A stretch of 23,004 nt of DNA, from positions 1-23,004 of the forward strand of contig JAJYSO010000004.1 of assembly GCA_021793535.1 (NCBI GenBank). Reading direction: 5' to 3'. Position numbers and translations under genes: made by a program. The notes beneath the pieces are model-generated. The model was not told the origin of the DNA and searched no databases. It saw only the letters and a program-made list of their open reading frames with translations. Below are positions 16,059-23,004 of this stretch, piece after piece. The DNA is from Bacteroidota bacterium. GTDB lineage: Bacteria; Bacteroidota; Bacteroidia; Flavobacteriales; Flavobacteriaceae. The first letter of the stretch is position 1. Each line of letters starts with the position of its first letter.

Positions 16059-16631
16059 ATGGATATTACACAGCTTTTAGGAGGTGATTTGGGAAAACAA
16101 GTGATTGCCGGAATCAGCCAAAAAACACAAACCACAGAACAAGAAACCTCTTCGGTCATTCAAACGGCCACTCCCGTGCTATTGGGAATGCTTAAGAAAA
16201 ATGCCGAAACCAAAACAGGTGCCTCCAACTTATTAGGCGCTTTAAATGAACATGATGGCAGTATTTTAAACAACCTTGGAAACTTCTTCGGACAAGAAAA
16301 CACAAGTGATGGTCAAGGTATACTTGATCATATCTTGGGCGGAAAAAAGAAAACTGTAGAACAGTCCATCAGTACTCAAACCGGAATCGATGCTTCCAAA
16401 GTCACTCATATCTTAGCGTTATTGGCCCCTATTATCATGGGCAAATTAGGAAGTCAAGCGCAATCGAGCAGTGGTGGAATAGGTGATCTCCTGGGAAACT
16501 TGATGAGTGGAATGGATTCCTCTTCTGCGGGCGGGAATATTCTATCCTCCGTGCTCGGGCAAGCCACGGGTAAGGGAAGTTCTAAAAAAGGAGGTTTAGG
16601 CAGTTCCCTAGGTGGATTCTTCAAATCGTAA
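16059..16631 (+). CDS. DUF937-domain protein
   Basis: A 190-residue soluble protein with no signal peptide or membrane helix. Residues 1-130 show the DUF937 (YidB-like) pattern: MDITQLLGGDLGKQVIAGISQKT, a helix ATPVLLGMLKKNA, and a second repeat-like unit with GILDHILGGKKKTVEQSISTQTGIDASKVTHILALLAPIIMGKLG. From about 130 the sequence becomes low-complexity and rich in Gly and Ser (GGIGDLLGNLMSGMDSSSAGGN to the C-terminal SSLGGFFKS). The two halves resemble each other, which suggests an internal duplication. Function unknown. A strong terminator follows directly, so it is probably a single-gene transcript. Confidence 0.85.
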   Translation: MDITQLLGGDLGKQVIAGISQKTQTTEQETSSVIQTATPVLLGMLKKNAETKTGASNLLGALNEHDGSILNNLGNFFGQENTSDGQGILDHILGGKKKTVEQSISTQTGIDASKVTHILALLAPIIMGKLGSQAQSSSGGIGDLLGNLMSGMDSSSAGGNILSSVLGQATGKGSSKKGGLGSSLGGFFKS

Positions 16632-16659
16632 ATTCAGCCTTAAACTTCCCATCAAAAGT

Positions 16660-16687
16660 AAAGAGCGATTTCTACTGTCGCTCTTTT
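16660..16687 (+). terminator. Rho-independent terminator after the DUF937 gene
   Basis: AAAGAGCGA (16660-16668) and TCGCTCTTT (16678-16686) form a perfect 9-bp stem around a 9-base loop, running into TTTT (16684-16687). It follows the DUF937 stop by 28 bases and ends only 20 bases before the rdgB ATG. The T-run is short, so efficiency may be moderate. Confidence 0.7.
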
Positions 16688-16707
16688 AACTTTCCACAAA
16701 TTACCTT

Positions 16708-17289
16708 ATGAAAATCGTATTTGCTTCTCACAACCCCAACAAGATCAAAGAAATAAAATTGCTTCTTCCCCCTTCCATCGAGCTGCTCTCTTTGGCCGAT
16801 ATCGGCTGTACGCAGGATATCGCAGAAACAGCGGACACCATTGAGGGAAATGCACAAATCAAAGCTACCTACATTAAAGACCATTATGGCTTCGACTGCT
16901 TTGCCGACGACACCGGGCTTGAAGTCGATGCGTTGGACGGTGCGCCTGGCGTCTATTCTGCACGTTATGCAGGGCCTCAAAAAATCGATGCTGAAAACAT
17001 ACAAAAGCTGCTGCGAAAACTTGCGGGGAATTCCCATCGAAGTGCCCAGTTTAAAACCGTCATTGCTCTGTCCAATTATAAGGGCACTCATCTCTTTACA
17101 GGGATATGCAAGGGAATCATTTTAAAGGAGCCAAAAGGCAAGGACGGATTCGGGTATGATCCTATCTTTCAACCCATAGGCTATCCACAAAGTTTTGCAG
17201 AAATGCCCACATCCTTAAAAAATCAGATCAGTCATCGTAAAAAAGCGCTGGAAAAATTAATTGTATATTTACAAGCGCAAAAAAAATAA
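16708..17289 (+). CDS. rdgB: Non-canonical purine NTP pyrophosphatase RdgB/HAM1
   Basis: A 193-residue cytoplasmic house-cleaning enzyme. It hydrolyses (d)ITP and XTP to the monophosphate plus pyrophosphate, keeping deaminated purines out of DNA and RNA. The family set is complete: substrate-binding SHNPNK (7-12), acidic EGNAQIKA (46-53), catalytic ADDTGLEVDALDGAPGVYSARYAG (66-89), KDGFGYDPIF in the second half, and the C-terminal SHRKKALEKL. Start and length are typical. The preceding terminator is close (see that entry), and the M23 peptidase gene begins 22-37 bases after the stop, so the two are probably co-transcribed. Confidence 0.96.
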   Translation: MKIVFASHNPNKIKEIKLLLPPSIELLSLADIGCTQDIAETADTIEGNAQIKATYIKDHYGFDCFADDTGLEVDALDGAPGVYSARYAGPQKIDAENIQKLLRKLAGNSHRSAQFKTVIALSNYKGTHLFTGICKGIILKEPKGKDGFGYDPIFQPIGYPQSFAEMPTSLKNQISHRKKALEKLIVYLQAQKK

Positions 17290-17326
17290 CTGATCTGCTC
17301 CTATTATCGATATGCCTGAATCGCTT

Positions 17327-19027
17327 ATGAAACTAAAAGTCTTTTTATTTTTATTTTTCATTGTAAAATTAAGTTATAGCCAATCCTCTTATCCTCAAGA
17401 TTATTTTATCAACCCCTTAAAAATTCCGCTCTCTCTATCTGGAAACTTTGGGGAGTTGCGTAATAATCACTTCCACAGTGGACTGGATATCCGCACACAA
17501 CAACGTACCGGATTGGATGTAGTAGCCACAGCAGACGGCTATATCAGTCGATTAAAAATCGGACCTTGGGGATATGGAAACGTACTCTATGTCCAACATC
17601 CCAATGGTTTTACCACAGTATATGGACATTTAGACGAATTTGCTCCCAAAATCAGAGCCTATGTGCGCCAACGCCAATACAGTCTTAAAAAGAGCAATAT
17701 CGAGCTGTATCCAGAGCAAGGAGAATTGCCCGTAACGCAAGGCGAAATCATTGCCAAAAGTGGGAATACGGGTGGATCAGGCGGGCCTCACCTCCATTAT
17801 GAGTTTCGAGACGGGAATCAAAATCCATTGAACCCCTTACTTTTTGGAATACAAATAAAGGACACACGCCCTCCAAAAATAAACGATCTGTATGTTTATC
17901 CAAAAAGTACAGGGGCCCATGCCAACCGTTCAGAAAAAGAGCAAAAAATTCAAATCATCCCTCGTGACAACGGCACCTACACTACCAATCCGGTAGAGGC
18001 GCTAGGGGAAATTGGATTCGGCATATCCGCTCAAGACTACACAGATGGTGCCCCCTATACTACGGGAATTTATGATATCCAAACCTGTGTGGATGACGAG
18101 CCGAACCTCGACATCACTTTTAGTAAATTTTCCTTTGGCAACACCCGTTACATCAATGACTATATCGATTACGCTTATTACATCCAACACAATCAAAAAA
18201 TTCAAAAGCTCTTTTTAGAGGAAAACAACAAAATGGATATGCCCATCGATCAAATCAACAATGGGCTCATTCATATCGAAGAGGGTAAATCCTATACATA
18301 TGAAATTGTCTTAACCGATTATTCGGGGAATCAAACACTCCTAACGGTACCCATTCGCGGAAAAGCCGCAGCAGCAGGAGAAGAAATTCAAACCAAAAAC
18401 ATAGAAGAAACGCCATTTTTTGCTCCGGCCAACCAAGCCAGCTCCTTCCAACTCGAACATCATTCGATTCACATTCCCAAAGGGGCATTATATAAAGATA
18501 CGTACCTGGACTTGGATGATTCACCCGAGCAAGTCCATGTTCATAACGATGAAACCCCACTCCATAAAAACATAAGCATCAGCTTTAATGCGGACACTTA
18601 CTCTCCTTCAGATTTCGAAAAACTTTATGTGGCCAGAATCAACTCCAAGGGAAGAAAAATATATGCTCCGACTACCAAAAAGCAAGGGAAAATTATGACA
18701 AAAACCAATGTATTGGGGACTTATACTTTGGTCTCGGACACCGCCCCGCCAACCATTACCCCCGTCAATTTTAAAAAGGAAGAATGGATTTCAAACCAGC
18801 GCTTTCTAAAGCTTCGGATCAAAGATCGTGACTCGGGAGTTTCCCTATACAGCGGAACTCTAAATGGAGAATTTATCGTACTGGAATACGACTATAAAAC
18901 CGGCATCATCAAATATGATTTTCGCGATGGTATCTCCAAACCTGGAAAAAATGAAGTCCAAATAACGGTAACCGACAATGTGGGAAACACCACTACCTTC
19001 CATTCCTCTTTTTATAGAAAAGATTGA
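17327..19027 (+). CDS. Exported M23-family peptidase (LytM-type) with beta-sandwich tail
   Basis: From the ATG at 17327 (a second ATG lies five codons upstream at 17312) the product has 566 residues. It opens with a signal peptide, MKLKVFLFLFFIVKLSYSQ. The M23 zinc domain follows directly: ligands H50 and D54 in HFHSGLD, H101 in VYGHL, and H155-x-H157 in GGPHLHYEF, with all catalytic positions present. So an active endopeptidase on peptidoglycan cross-links in the periplasm is expected. An insertion of about 30 residues (106-136) splits the domain before VTQGEIIAKSGNTGG. The remaining 390 residues are beta-rich, with Ig-like segments (DTAPPTITPVNF and DRDSGVSLYSGTLNGEFI), as in a common Bacteroidetes M23 subfamily. 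It probably shares a transcript with rdgB. Confidence 0.9.
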   Translation: MKLKVFLFLFFIVKLSYSQSSYPQDYFINPLKIPLSLSGNFGELRNNHFHSGLDIRTQQRTGLDVVATADGYISRLKIGPWGYGNVLYVQHPNGFTTVYGHLDEFAPKIRAYVRQRQYSLKKSNIELYPEQGELPVTQGEIIAKSGNTGGSGGPHLHYEFRDGNQNPLNPLLFGIQIKDTRPPKINDLYVYPKSTGAHANRSEKEQKIQIIPRDNGTYTTNPVEALGEIGFGISAQDYTDGAPYTTGIYDIQTCVDDEPNLDITFSKFSFGNTRYINDYIDYAYYIQHNQKIQKLFLEENNKMDMPIDQINNGLIHIEEGKSYTYEIVLTDYSGNQTLLTVPIRGKAAAAGEEIQTKNIEETPFFAPANQASSFQLEHHSIHIPKGALYKDTYLDLDDSPEQVHVHNDETPLHKNISISFNADTYSPSDFEKLYVARINSKGRKIYAPTTKKQGKIMTKTNVLGTYTLVSDTAPPTITPVNFKKEEWISNQRFLKLRIKDRDSGVSLYSGTLNGEFIVLEYDYKTGIIKYDFRDGISKPGKNEVQITVTDNVGNTTTFHSSFYRKD

Positions 19028-19054
19028 TTTCTAACCATTATAAAAGACTGCACA

Positions 19055-20239
19055 TTAATAAGCGATGACTTCTTCTCTTTTTTTAAGTTCTTGAAGAAAA
19101 TTGGTCAGCTCTTGTACGGTATAGTCAATGTCTTCCTTTGTATTGAAAGAAGATAAAGAAAAGCGCACAGAAGGATGCTTGAGGTATTCTGGAGAGCTCA
19201 CGGCATTTAAAACATGCGACCCTTTAGCACTCCCACTCTGACAGGCACTTCCCTTTGAGCAAGCAATGCCTTTTAAATCCAATTGAAATTGAAGAAGTGG
19301 TGTCTTCTCTTCCGGAATGGGCAGGTTCGCATTAATGACCGTATAGGTGCTTTTTTCCAAGTCCTCACTTCCTCCATTAAATTTTATATCGGGAATTTCT
19401 TTTTTCAACTGATCGATAAAATAGGATTTTAAATCGGTCATGTAGGTCTTCTCGTGTTCCAAATCCTGATAAGCCATCAGCATCGCTTTTTCCATCCCTA
19501 CAATATTATGAACACTTTCCGTTCCCGCTCTTAGTCCGCGTTCTTGTGCCCCGCCGAAAATCAAAGGTCGCAGTCCGCTGTTTTCCCTAACATAAGCAAA
19601 TCCAATTCCTTTAGGGCCATGAAATTTATGAGCGCTCACTGCTGCAAAGTCGATTTTGGTTTTTCCCAAATCAAATTCCAAATGTCCTATTGATTGTACG
19701 GTATCACTATGAAATAAAGCATGGTATTCTTCGCATAGGGCATCAACTTTGTCCACTTCCAAAATATTACCAATTTCATTATTGACATGCATCAGGCTCA
19801 CAAGGGTCTTCTTGTGTCCCTCTTTTAAAAGCTCTTCCAAGTGATTATAATCCACAAATCCTTTCGGATCCAATTTCACATGAGCAACTTCTATCCCGTA
19901 TTTTTGTTGCAGTTCTTCAATGGAGTGTAAAACGGCATGATGCTCTATTGCAGAAGAAATGATCCGCTGGACCCCTAGATCCCGAACCGCGCTGTTTAAA
20001 ATTAAGTTATCCGCTTCAGTTCCTCCAGAAGTAAAAATAATTTCGCTGGGTTTGACATCTAACAATTTTGCGATGTTCTTTCGCGCACGCTCGATCAAGG
20101 TTTTTGCGGAGCGTCCAAACCCATGGGTAGACGATGGATTGCCATAATTTTCTTGCATTACTTTGGTCATTTCAGCAATTACTTCCGGGCGCATTTGTGT
20201 AGTTGCAGCGCTATCTAAATAAACTTTTCTCATGCTCAT
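19055..20239 (-). CDS. Cysteine desulfurase (IscS/NifS family)
   Basis: A 394-residue PLP enzyme that takes sulfur from cysteine as a protein persulfide for iron-sulfur clusters and thio-modified tRNA. Counting from the ATG at 20239, visible features are YLDSAATT (7-14), SGGTEADN (71-78), the internal aldimine K205 with H204 in SAHKFHGPKG, RAGTE (237-241) and the active-site C333 in SKGSACQSG. The active loop length fits the group I (IscS/NifS) type rather than SufS. Bacteroidetes usually rely on SufS for cluster assembly, so this one may serve tRNA thiolation; that is inference. An ATG at 20233 (MRKVYLD) is an equally plausible start; a GTG at 20242 is less so. No isc genes are adjacent, and an excellent promoter lies upstream. 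Confidence 0.92.
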   Translation of the reverse strand: MSMRKVYLDSAATTQMRPEVIAEMTKVMQENYGNPSSTHGFGRSAKTLIERARKNIAKLLDVKPSEIIFTSGGTEADNLILNSAVRDLGVQRIISSAIEHHAVLHSIEELQQKYGIEVAHVKLDPKGFVDYNHLEELLKEGHKKTLVSLMHVNNEIGNILEVDKVDALCEEYHALFHSDTVQSIGHLEFDLGKTKIDFAAVSAHKFHGPKGIGFAYVRENSGLRPLIFGGAQERGLRAGTESVHNIVGMEKAMLMAYQDLEHEKTYMTDLKSYFIDQLKKEIPDIKFNGGSEDLEKSTYTVINANLPIPEEKTPLLQFQLDLKGIACSKGSACQSGSAKGSHVLNAVSSPEYLKHPSVRFSLSSFNTKEDIDYTVQELTNFLQELKKREEVIAY

Positions 20240-20282
20240 CACTTTTTTAATGGATCCCTAAACCCATATTTTATTGAAGGTA

Positions 20283-20314
20283 CAAAGGTAAAACATACCG
20301 CTTATCAATTCAAA
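20283..20314 (-). promoter_or_regulatory. Strong Bacteroidetes-type promoter of the cysteine desulfurase gene
   Basis: On the minus strand TTTG (20314-20311), a spacer of exactly 20 bases and TACCTTTG (20290-20283) match the full consensus. The leader would be about 37-43 bases. A second exact -7 box, TAACTTTG (20338-20331), lies further upstream on the same strand. Confidence 0.8.
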
Positions 20315-20384
20315 ATCTCATCTCTCTTTTCAAAGTTAATGTTTTTATCGTTTTTTTTAGACCGATTAATTAAGGGAATTCTAG

Positions 20385-20392
20385 TATTTTTG
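20385..20392 (+). promoter_or_regulatory. Exact -7 box upstream of the lipoprotein gene
   Basis: TATTTTTG matches TAnnTTTG and lies 18 bases before the ATG at 20411. The -33 element is poor. This supports the start at 20411 rather than the ATG at 20339, which would lie upstream of the promoter. Confidence 0.5.
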
Positions 20393-20410
20393 TGTCAAAT
20401 TTCGATTGAG

Positions 20411-20977
20411 ATGAAAACCATTGCCCCCCTCACCTTTCTTTTATTTCTCTTCCTCTTATACAGTTGTGATGATGGGGACATGATTGTGACTGATTTCAAT
20501 TTCGACAGCGATAGTGAACTTCATTTTTGTGATAATGCATCCGATAAAGTGCTTTTTGTCATTAATGTTGATCCTAGCGAAGCGATAGCCATCAACTTCA
20601 ACGATGAAGATTTTGATGGAACCTTTGATGAAAAAGAAGATCAGCAGGTACTGGTTATCCCGATCAATGCAAGCAACCAATTGGTCTACAGGACCTTTGA
20701 CAGCCAGGTAGGCAAAGATTATTTCTGTAGCGGTATACCGGCCACCGAACCTCAAACCAAAAGTGAATACCGAAGCAAAAACGGAGGAAACCTCTATCTT
20801 ACCACCACCGTCATAGAAGAGCATACAGATAGTCTGAGCCAAATTACCACCAAAACTTTTGAAACTTTCGCAGAGGTTCGTGACGTCACATTAAAAAACA
20901 CACAAAAGGACGAAGAAATTGTAAGAGAACGAATCCAACTCGGTTCCTTTATCAAGGAAGAAACACTCAACCCCTAG
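20411..20977 (+). CDS. Small acidic lipoprotein of unknown function
   Basis: From the ATG at 20411 the product has 188 residues. A 24-codon upstream extension is in frame but would hide the signal peptide. MKTIAPLTFLLFLFLLYSC is a lipoprotein signal with the lipid-carrying Cys at 19. The following D-D-G-D resembles the acidic export signal that sends Bacteroidetes lipoproteins to the cell surface, so surface exposure is plausible. The mature part is strongly acidic early on (FNFDSDSELHFCDNASDK, NFNDEDFDGTFDEKEDQQ), then mixed charged. Two further cysteines (about 38 and 107) could form a disulfide. I recognise no domain. It converges on the Smr gene with only five bases between stops. Function unknown. 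Confidence 0.75.
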   Translation: MKTIAPLTFLLFLFLLYSCDDGDMIVTDFNFDSDSELHFCDNASDKVLFVINVDPSEAIAINFNDEDFDGTFDEKEDQQVLVIPINASNQLVYRTFDSQVGKDYFCSGIPATEPQTKSEYRSKNGGNLYLTTTVIEEHTDSLSQITTKTFETFAEVRDVTLKNTQKDEEIVRERIQLGSFIKEETLNP

Positions 20978-20982
20978 ATAAA

Positions 20983-21528
20983 TCAGTAATTCTGATAGAT
21001 ATATACGGCTGTGGCTCCCCTTCCATATTGGGCATAATCGGCATCATAAAATTCCACTTGCTCATAGCGGCTCAAGAGCGTCTCCAATTCCATCCGCAGC
21101 ACACCTTTCCCCACTCCATGGATAAATACCAAATGCTGTATATGGTGACTAATGGCCCATTCCAGATGCCTTCTTGCCGTCTGCAACTGTAAGTTTAAGA
21201 TGTCAAAATCGGTCATGTTCTTTGTCGAGGAGACAAGTTCATCAATATGTAAATCGATTTCTACAACGGCCGCTTTATTTTTTTTAGCCTTTCTTTTGCG
21301 CTCATATTTTACTTGTCTTCTTCTCTTTTCCTCTTCCCTTACCCATTTCACTTTTCTTGGATCTACTTTAAAATCACGCTTTCTAATCAACTTTTCAAGG
21401 GGGCAAGTCACCAAAAAACCCTCTTGTGTCTCCACAGTGGCTTTATCTTCCTGAATTTTTTTCACCACACCACTTAAGGTATCGTCCAAAAATTCCACCC
21501 AATCACCCCTCTGTATCATGATCATCAT
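20983..21528 (-). CDS. Smr-domain protein
   Basis: This protein of up to 181 residues starts with a small beta-barrel-like segment (about 6-50: GDWVEFLDDTLSGVVKKI...CPLEKLIRK). A lysine/arginine-rich linker (about 55-87, EEEKRRRQVKYERKRKAKKNK) follows, and then a C-terminal Smr domain with EIDLHIDELV, HLVFIHGVGKGVLRMEL and GATAVYI. The DLH and HGxGxGxLR motifs are complete, so nuclease or nucleic-acid binding as in MutS2 tails is possible. Several ATG codons compete (21528, 21525, 21519). All leave the gene overlapping the end of the 67-residue gene by 17-26 bases, which indicates translational coupling. Related two-part proteins are common in Bacteroidetes; biological role uncertain. Confidence 0.88.
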   Translation of the reverse strand: MMIMIQRGDWVEFLDDTLSGVVKKIQEDKATVETQEGFLVTCPLEKLIRKRDFKVDPRKVKWVREEEKRRRQVKYERKRKAKKNKAAVVEIDLHIDELVSSTKNMTDFDILNLQLQTARRHLEWAISHHIQHLVFIHGVGKGVLRMELETLLSRYEQVEFYDADYAQYGRGATAVYIYQNY

Positions 21529-21706
21529 CTTTTTCAGAATAAGAACGTACCACTTTTGAGGCCCTGTATATCCCTCCCATAATAAAAATCAATCCCAATA
21601 TTTTAAGCCCTAAGCCAAGGCTATTTCCCCCTTCATCTATACTCGAGGCTCCAAATAATAAAACCGCTCCAATTACAATTAAAACAGGCGTAATCCAATT
21701 TCGCAT
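21503..21706 (-). CDS. Small two-helix membrane protein
   Basis: A 67-residue protein with two hydrophobic helices (about 4-20, WITPVLIVIGAVLLFGA, and 29-45, LGLGLKILGLIFIMGGI) joined by a short acidic loop (SSIDEGG), and a charged C-terminal tail (VVRSYSEKDDDHDTEG). Its 3' end overlaps the start of the Smr gene, and it follows the rocD terminator by 15 bases. The overlap, sensible topology and position in a clear operon argue that it is real even though it is short. I recognise no family and propose no function. Confidence 0.65.
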   Translation of the reverse strand: MRNWITPVLIVIGAVLLFGASSIDEGGNSLGLGLKILGLIFIMGGIYRASKVVRSYSEKDDDHDTEG

Positions 21707-21721
21707 GGAAAATAGTTTTAT

Positions 21722-21763
21722 AAAAAAAAGCGGTCCTTCCGTATTTCCAAAAAGACCACTTTT
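21722..21763 (-). terminator. Rho-independent terminator of rocD
   Basis: On the minus strand AAAAGTGGTC (21763-21754) pairs with GACCGCTTTT (21735-21726), a 10-bp stem with one G-U pair, and the stem can continue inward through TTTTT against GGAAG. Eight T follow (21729-21722). On the plus strand the hairpin is also followed by a T-run (TTTTGCTTTTTT), so it could work in both directions. Confidence 0.8.
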
Positions 21764-21787
21764 GCTTTTTTAGTTTAAAGTGCAAAA

Positions 21788-23004
21788 TTACTCAAATTCT
21801 TTTAAACTCTTTGTAATGATGTCTACACACTCCATTAATTGTTCCTTGTTCATCACCAATGGAGGGGCAAAACGAATGATATTCCCATGAGTAGGTTTAG
21901 CGAGCAATCCATTATCTCGAAGCTTCAAGCAAATATTCCAAGCAGTATCGCTATCGGGAGCGTCGTTAATCAAAATGGCATTGAGCAATCCCTTCCCACG
22001 AACGCCCTTAACAATTTTAGAACCTTGAATATAGGCCTTCATCTTTTCCCTAAACAATTCTCCCATTTGTGCCGCATTTTCCGCCAGTCCCTCTTCTTTA
22101 ATTACCGTTAAGGAAGCGATGCCTACTGCAGCGGAAATCGGATTCCCGCCAAAGGTAGACCCGTGCTCCCCGGGTTTGATCACCTCCATAATCTCATTAT
22201 CGGCCAAAACGGCGGAGATCGGATAAAACCCGCCAGAAAGTGCTTTCCCTAGTGTAATAATATCGGGCCGAACACCTTCATAATCACAAGCCAGCATTTT
22301 ACCTGTTCGTCCCAAACCTGTTTGGATTTCATCCGCGATAAACAATACATTGTACTGTTCACACAGGGCTTTGGTCTTTTTCAAATACCCCTTATCCGGA
22401 ACATCCACACCGGCCTCTCCTTGAATAGGCTCCACTAAAAAGCCGGCAATATTGGCGTTCTCTTGCAATACCTTTTCAAGCGCTGCCACATCATTATAAG
22501 GTATTTCAATAAATCCGGGGGTGTAAGGACCAAAATTATGCTTGGTCTCCTGTGAAGAACTAAAGGTAATTACCGTAATGGTTCGCCCGTGAAAATTATT
22601 TTTCACCACGACAATTTGGGCTTGCCCATCAGGAATCCCTTTGACCTCATAACCCCATTTTCTACATATCTTCAAGGCTGTTTCCACCGCCTCTGCTCCT
22701 GAGTTCATCGGCAATACTTTATCGTATCCAAAGAACCTTGTCACAAACTCCTCATACTTTCCCAGTACATCGTTATAAAAAGCACGAGAAGTCAAAGCCA
22801 ATTTCTCAGCTTGCATATACAGTGCCTCCAATATCCTAGGGTGAGAATGGCCTTGATTAACTGCAGAATATGCGGATAAAAAATCATAGTATCTCTTGCC
22901 TTCTACATCCCACAAATACACTCCTTTGCCCTTTGATAAAACCACCGGCAAAGGCCCGTAGTTATGTGCGCCATATTTGTTTTCAAGCTCCATTGCTTGC
23001 TCAG
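21788..23004 (-). CDS. rocD: Ornithine-oxo-acid transaminase (5' end outside window)
   Basis: A class III PLP aminotransferase that converts ornithine and 2-oxoglutarate to glutamate-5-semialdehyde and glutamate, linking arginine breakdown to proline and glutamate. Visible are KYGAHNYGPLPVVLSKG, NSGAEAVETALKICRKWGYE (PLP phosphate contact), NNFHGRT, IADEIQTGLGRTG with the PLP-binding Asp, TLGKALSGGFYP with the Schiff-base lysine, and GEHGSTFGGNPISAAV. The first ATG in the window (22993) is probably internal. The frame stays open to the edge and reads E-Q-A before it, matching the ...KQA(I/M)ELE lead-in of flavobacterial RocD. So some 10-15 residues are probably missing beyond 23004. A strong terminator follows the stop. 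Confidence 0.93.
   Translation of the reverse strand, partial: EQAMELENKYGAHNYGPLPVVLSKGKGVYLWDVEGKRYYDFLSAYSAVNQGHSHPRILEALYMQAEKLALTSRAFYNDVLGKYEEFVTRFFGYDKVLPMNSGAEAVETALKICRKWGYEVKGIPDGQAQIVVVKNNFHGRTITVITFSSSQETKHNFGPYTPGFIEIPYNDVAALEKVLQENANIAGFLVEPIQGEAGVDVPDKGYLKKTKALCEQYNVLFIADEIQTGLGRTGKMLACDYEGVRPDIITLGKALSGGFYPISAVLADNEIMEVIKPGEHGSTFGGNPISAAVGIASLTVIKEEGLAENAAQMGELFREKMKAYIQGSKIVKGVRGKGLLNAILINDAPDSDTAWNICLKLRDNGLLAKPTHGNIIRFAPPLVMNKEQLMECVDIITKSLKEFE

Noticed and set aside
1..23004. Search for CRISPR, defence or toxin-antitoxin modules, mobile elements and secondary-metabolite genes
   Set aside because: Nearly all long reading frames are accounted for by housekeeping or conserved envelope genes. 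There are no direct-repeat arrays, transposase or integrase motifs, or abrupt changes in composition that I can see by eye.

Overview
The window looks like a chromosomal housekeeping segment from a member of the Bacteroidota, most likely the family Flavobacteriaceae. Three things point that way. The gene content is typical: bacillithiol ligase BshC, a membrane-anchored MutS-type ATPase, a flavobacterial small conserved protein next to hisS, RocD, and a short Smr protein. Promoter-like sites match the Bacteroidetes consensus (TTTG or TTG near -33, TAnnTTTG near -7), and there are no clear Shine-Dalgarno sequences. The DNA is moderately AT-rich. I cannot fix the genus. I see no tRNA, rRNA, CRISPR array, insertion sequence, integrase, phage gene or attachment site.

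Layout. Positions 1-5700: bshC (+) converges on a large VWA-domain membrane protein (-). That protein is divergent from a membrane-anchored MutS-like ATPase (+), which converges on the next block. Positions 5696-10374: a minus-strand block read from right to left as rpsF-rpsR-rplI, with a strong promoter in front and a strong terminator behind, then a small conserved gene (DUF6495-like) and hisS, then an M20 dipeptidase. Positions 10461-11249: a lone plus-strand exported protein that I read as a degenerate TraB/GumN-family member. Positions 11251-15365: a minus-strand series of brkB/yihY-like membrane protein, priA and a very short MscS-type channel. Positions 15412-19027: plus-strand rlmH, a DUF937 protein, rdgB and an M23 peptidase. 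Positions 19055-20239: a cysteine desulfurase (-) divergent from a small lipoprotein (+). Positions 20983-23004: minus-strand rocD (5' end outside the window), a 67-residue membrane protein, and an Smr-domain gene that overlaps it.

Functionally this is translation (S6, S18, L9, HisRS, RlmH), genome maintenance (PriA, nucleotide-pool cleansing by RdgB, MutS-like and Smr proteins), thiol and sulfur chemistry (BshC, cysteine desulfurase), envelope proteins (M23 peptidase, MscS, YihY/BrkB, VWA protein, lipoprotein) and amino-acid or peptide catabolism (M20 dipeptidase, RocD). I find no convincing new multi-gene system. The items that most deserve a second look are the TraB/GumN homologue that has lost both of its GxxH motifs, the nested hairpin upstream of it, two hairpin terminators that sit almost on top of the next start codon (rdgB and the 67-residue gene), and the uncharacterised small proteins.
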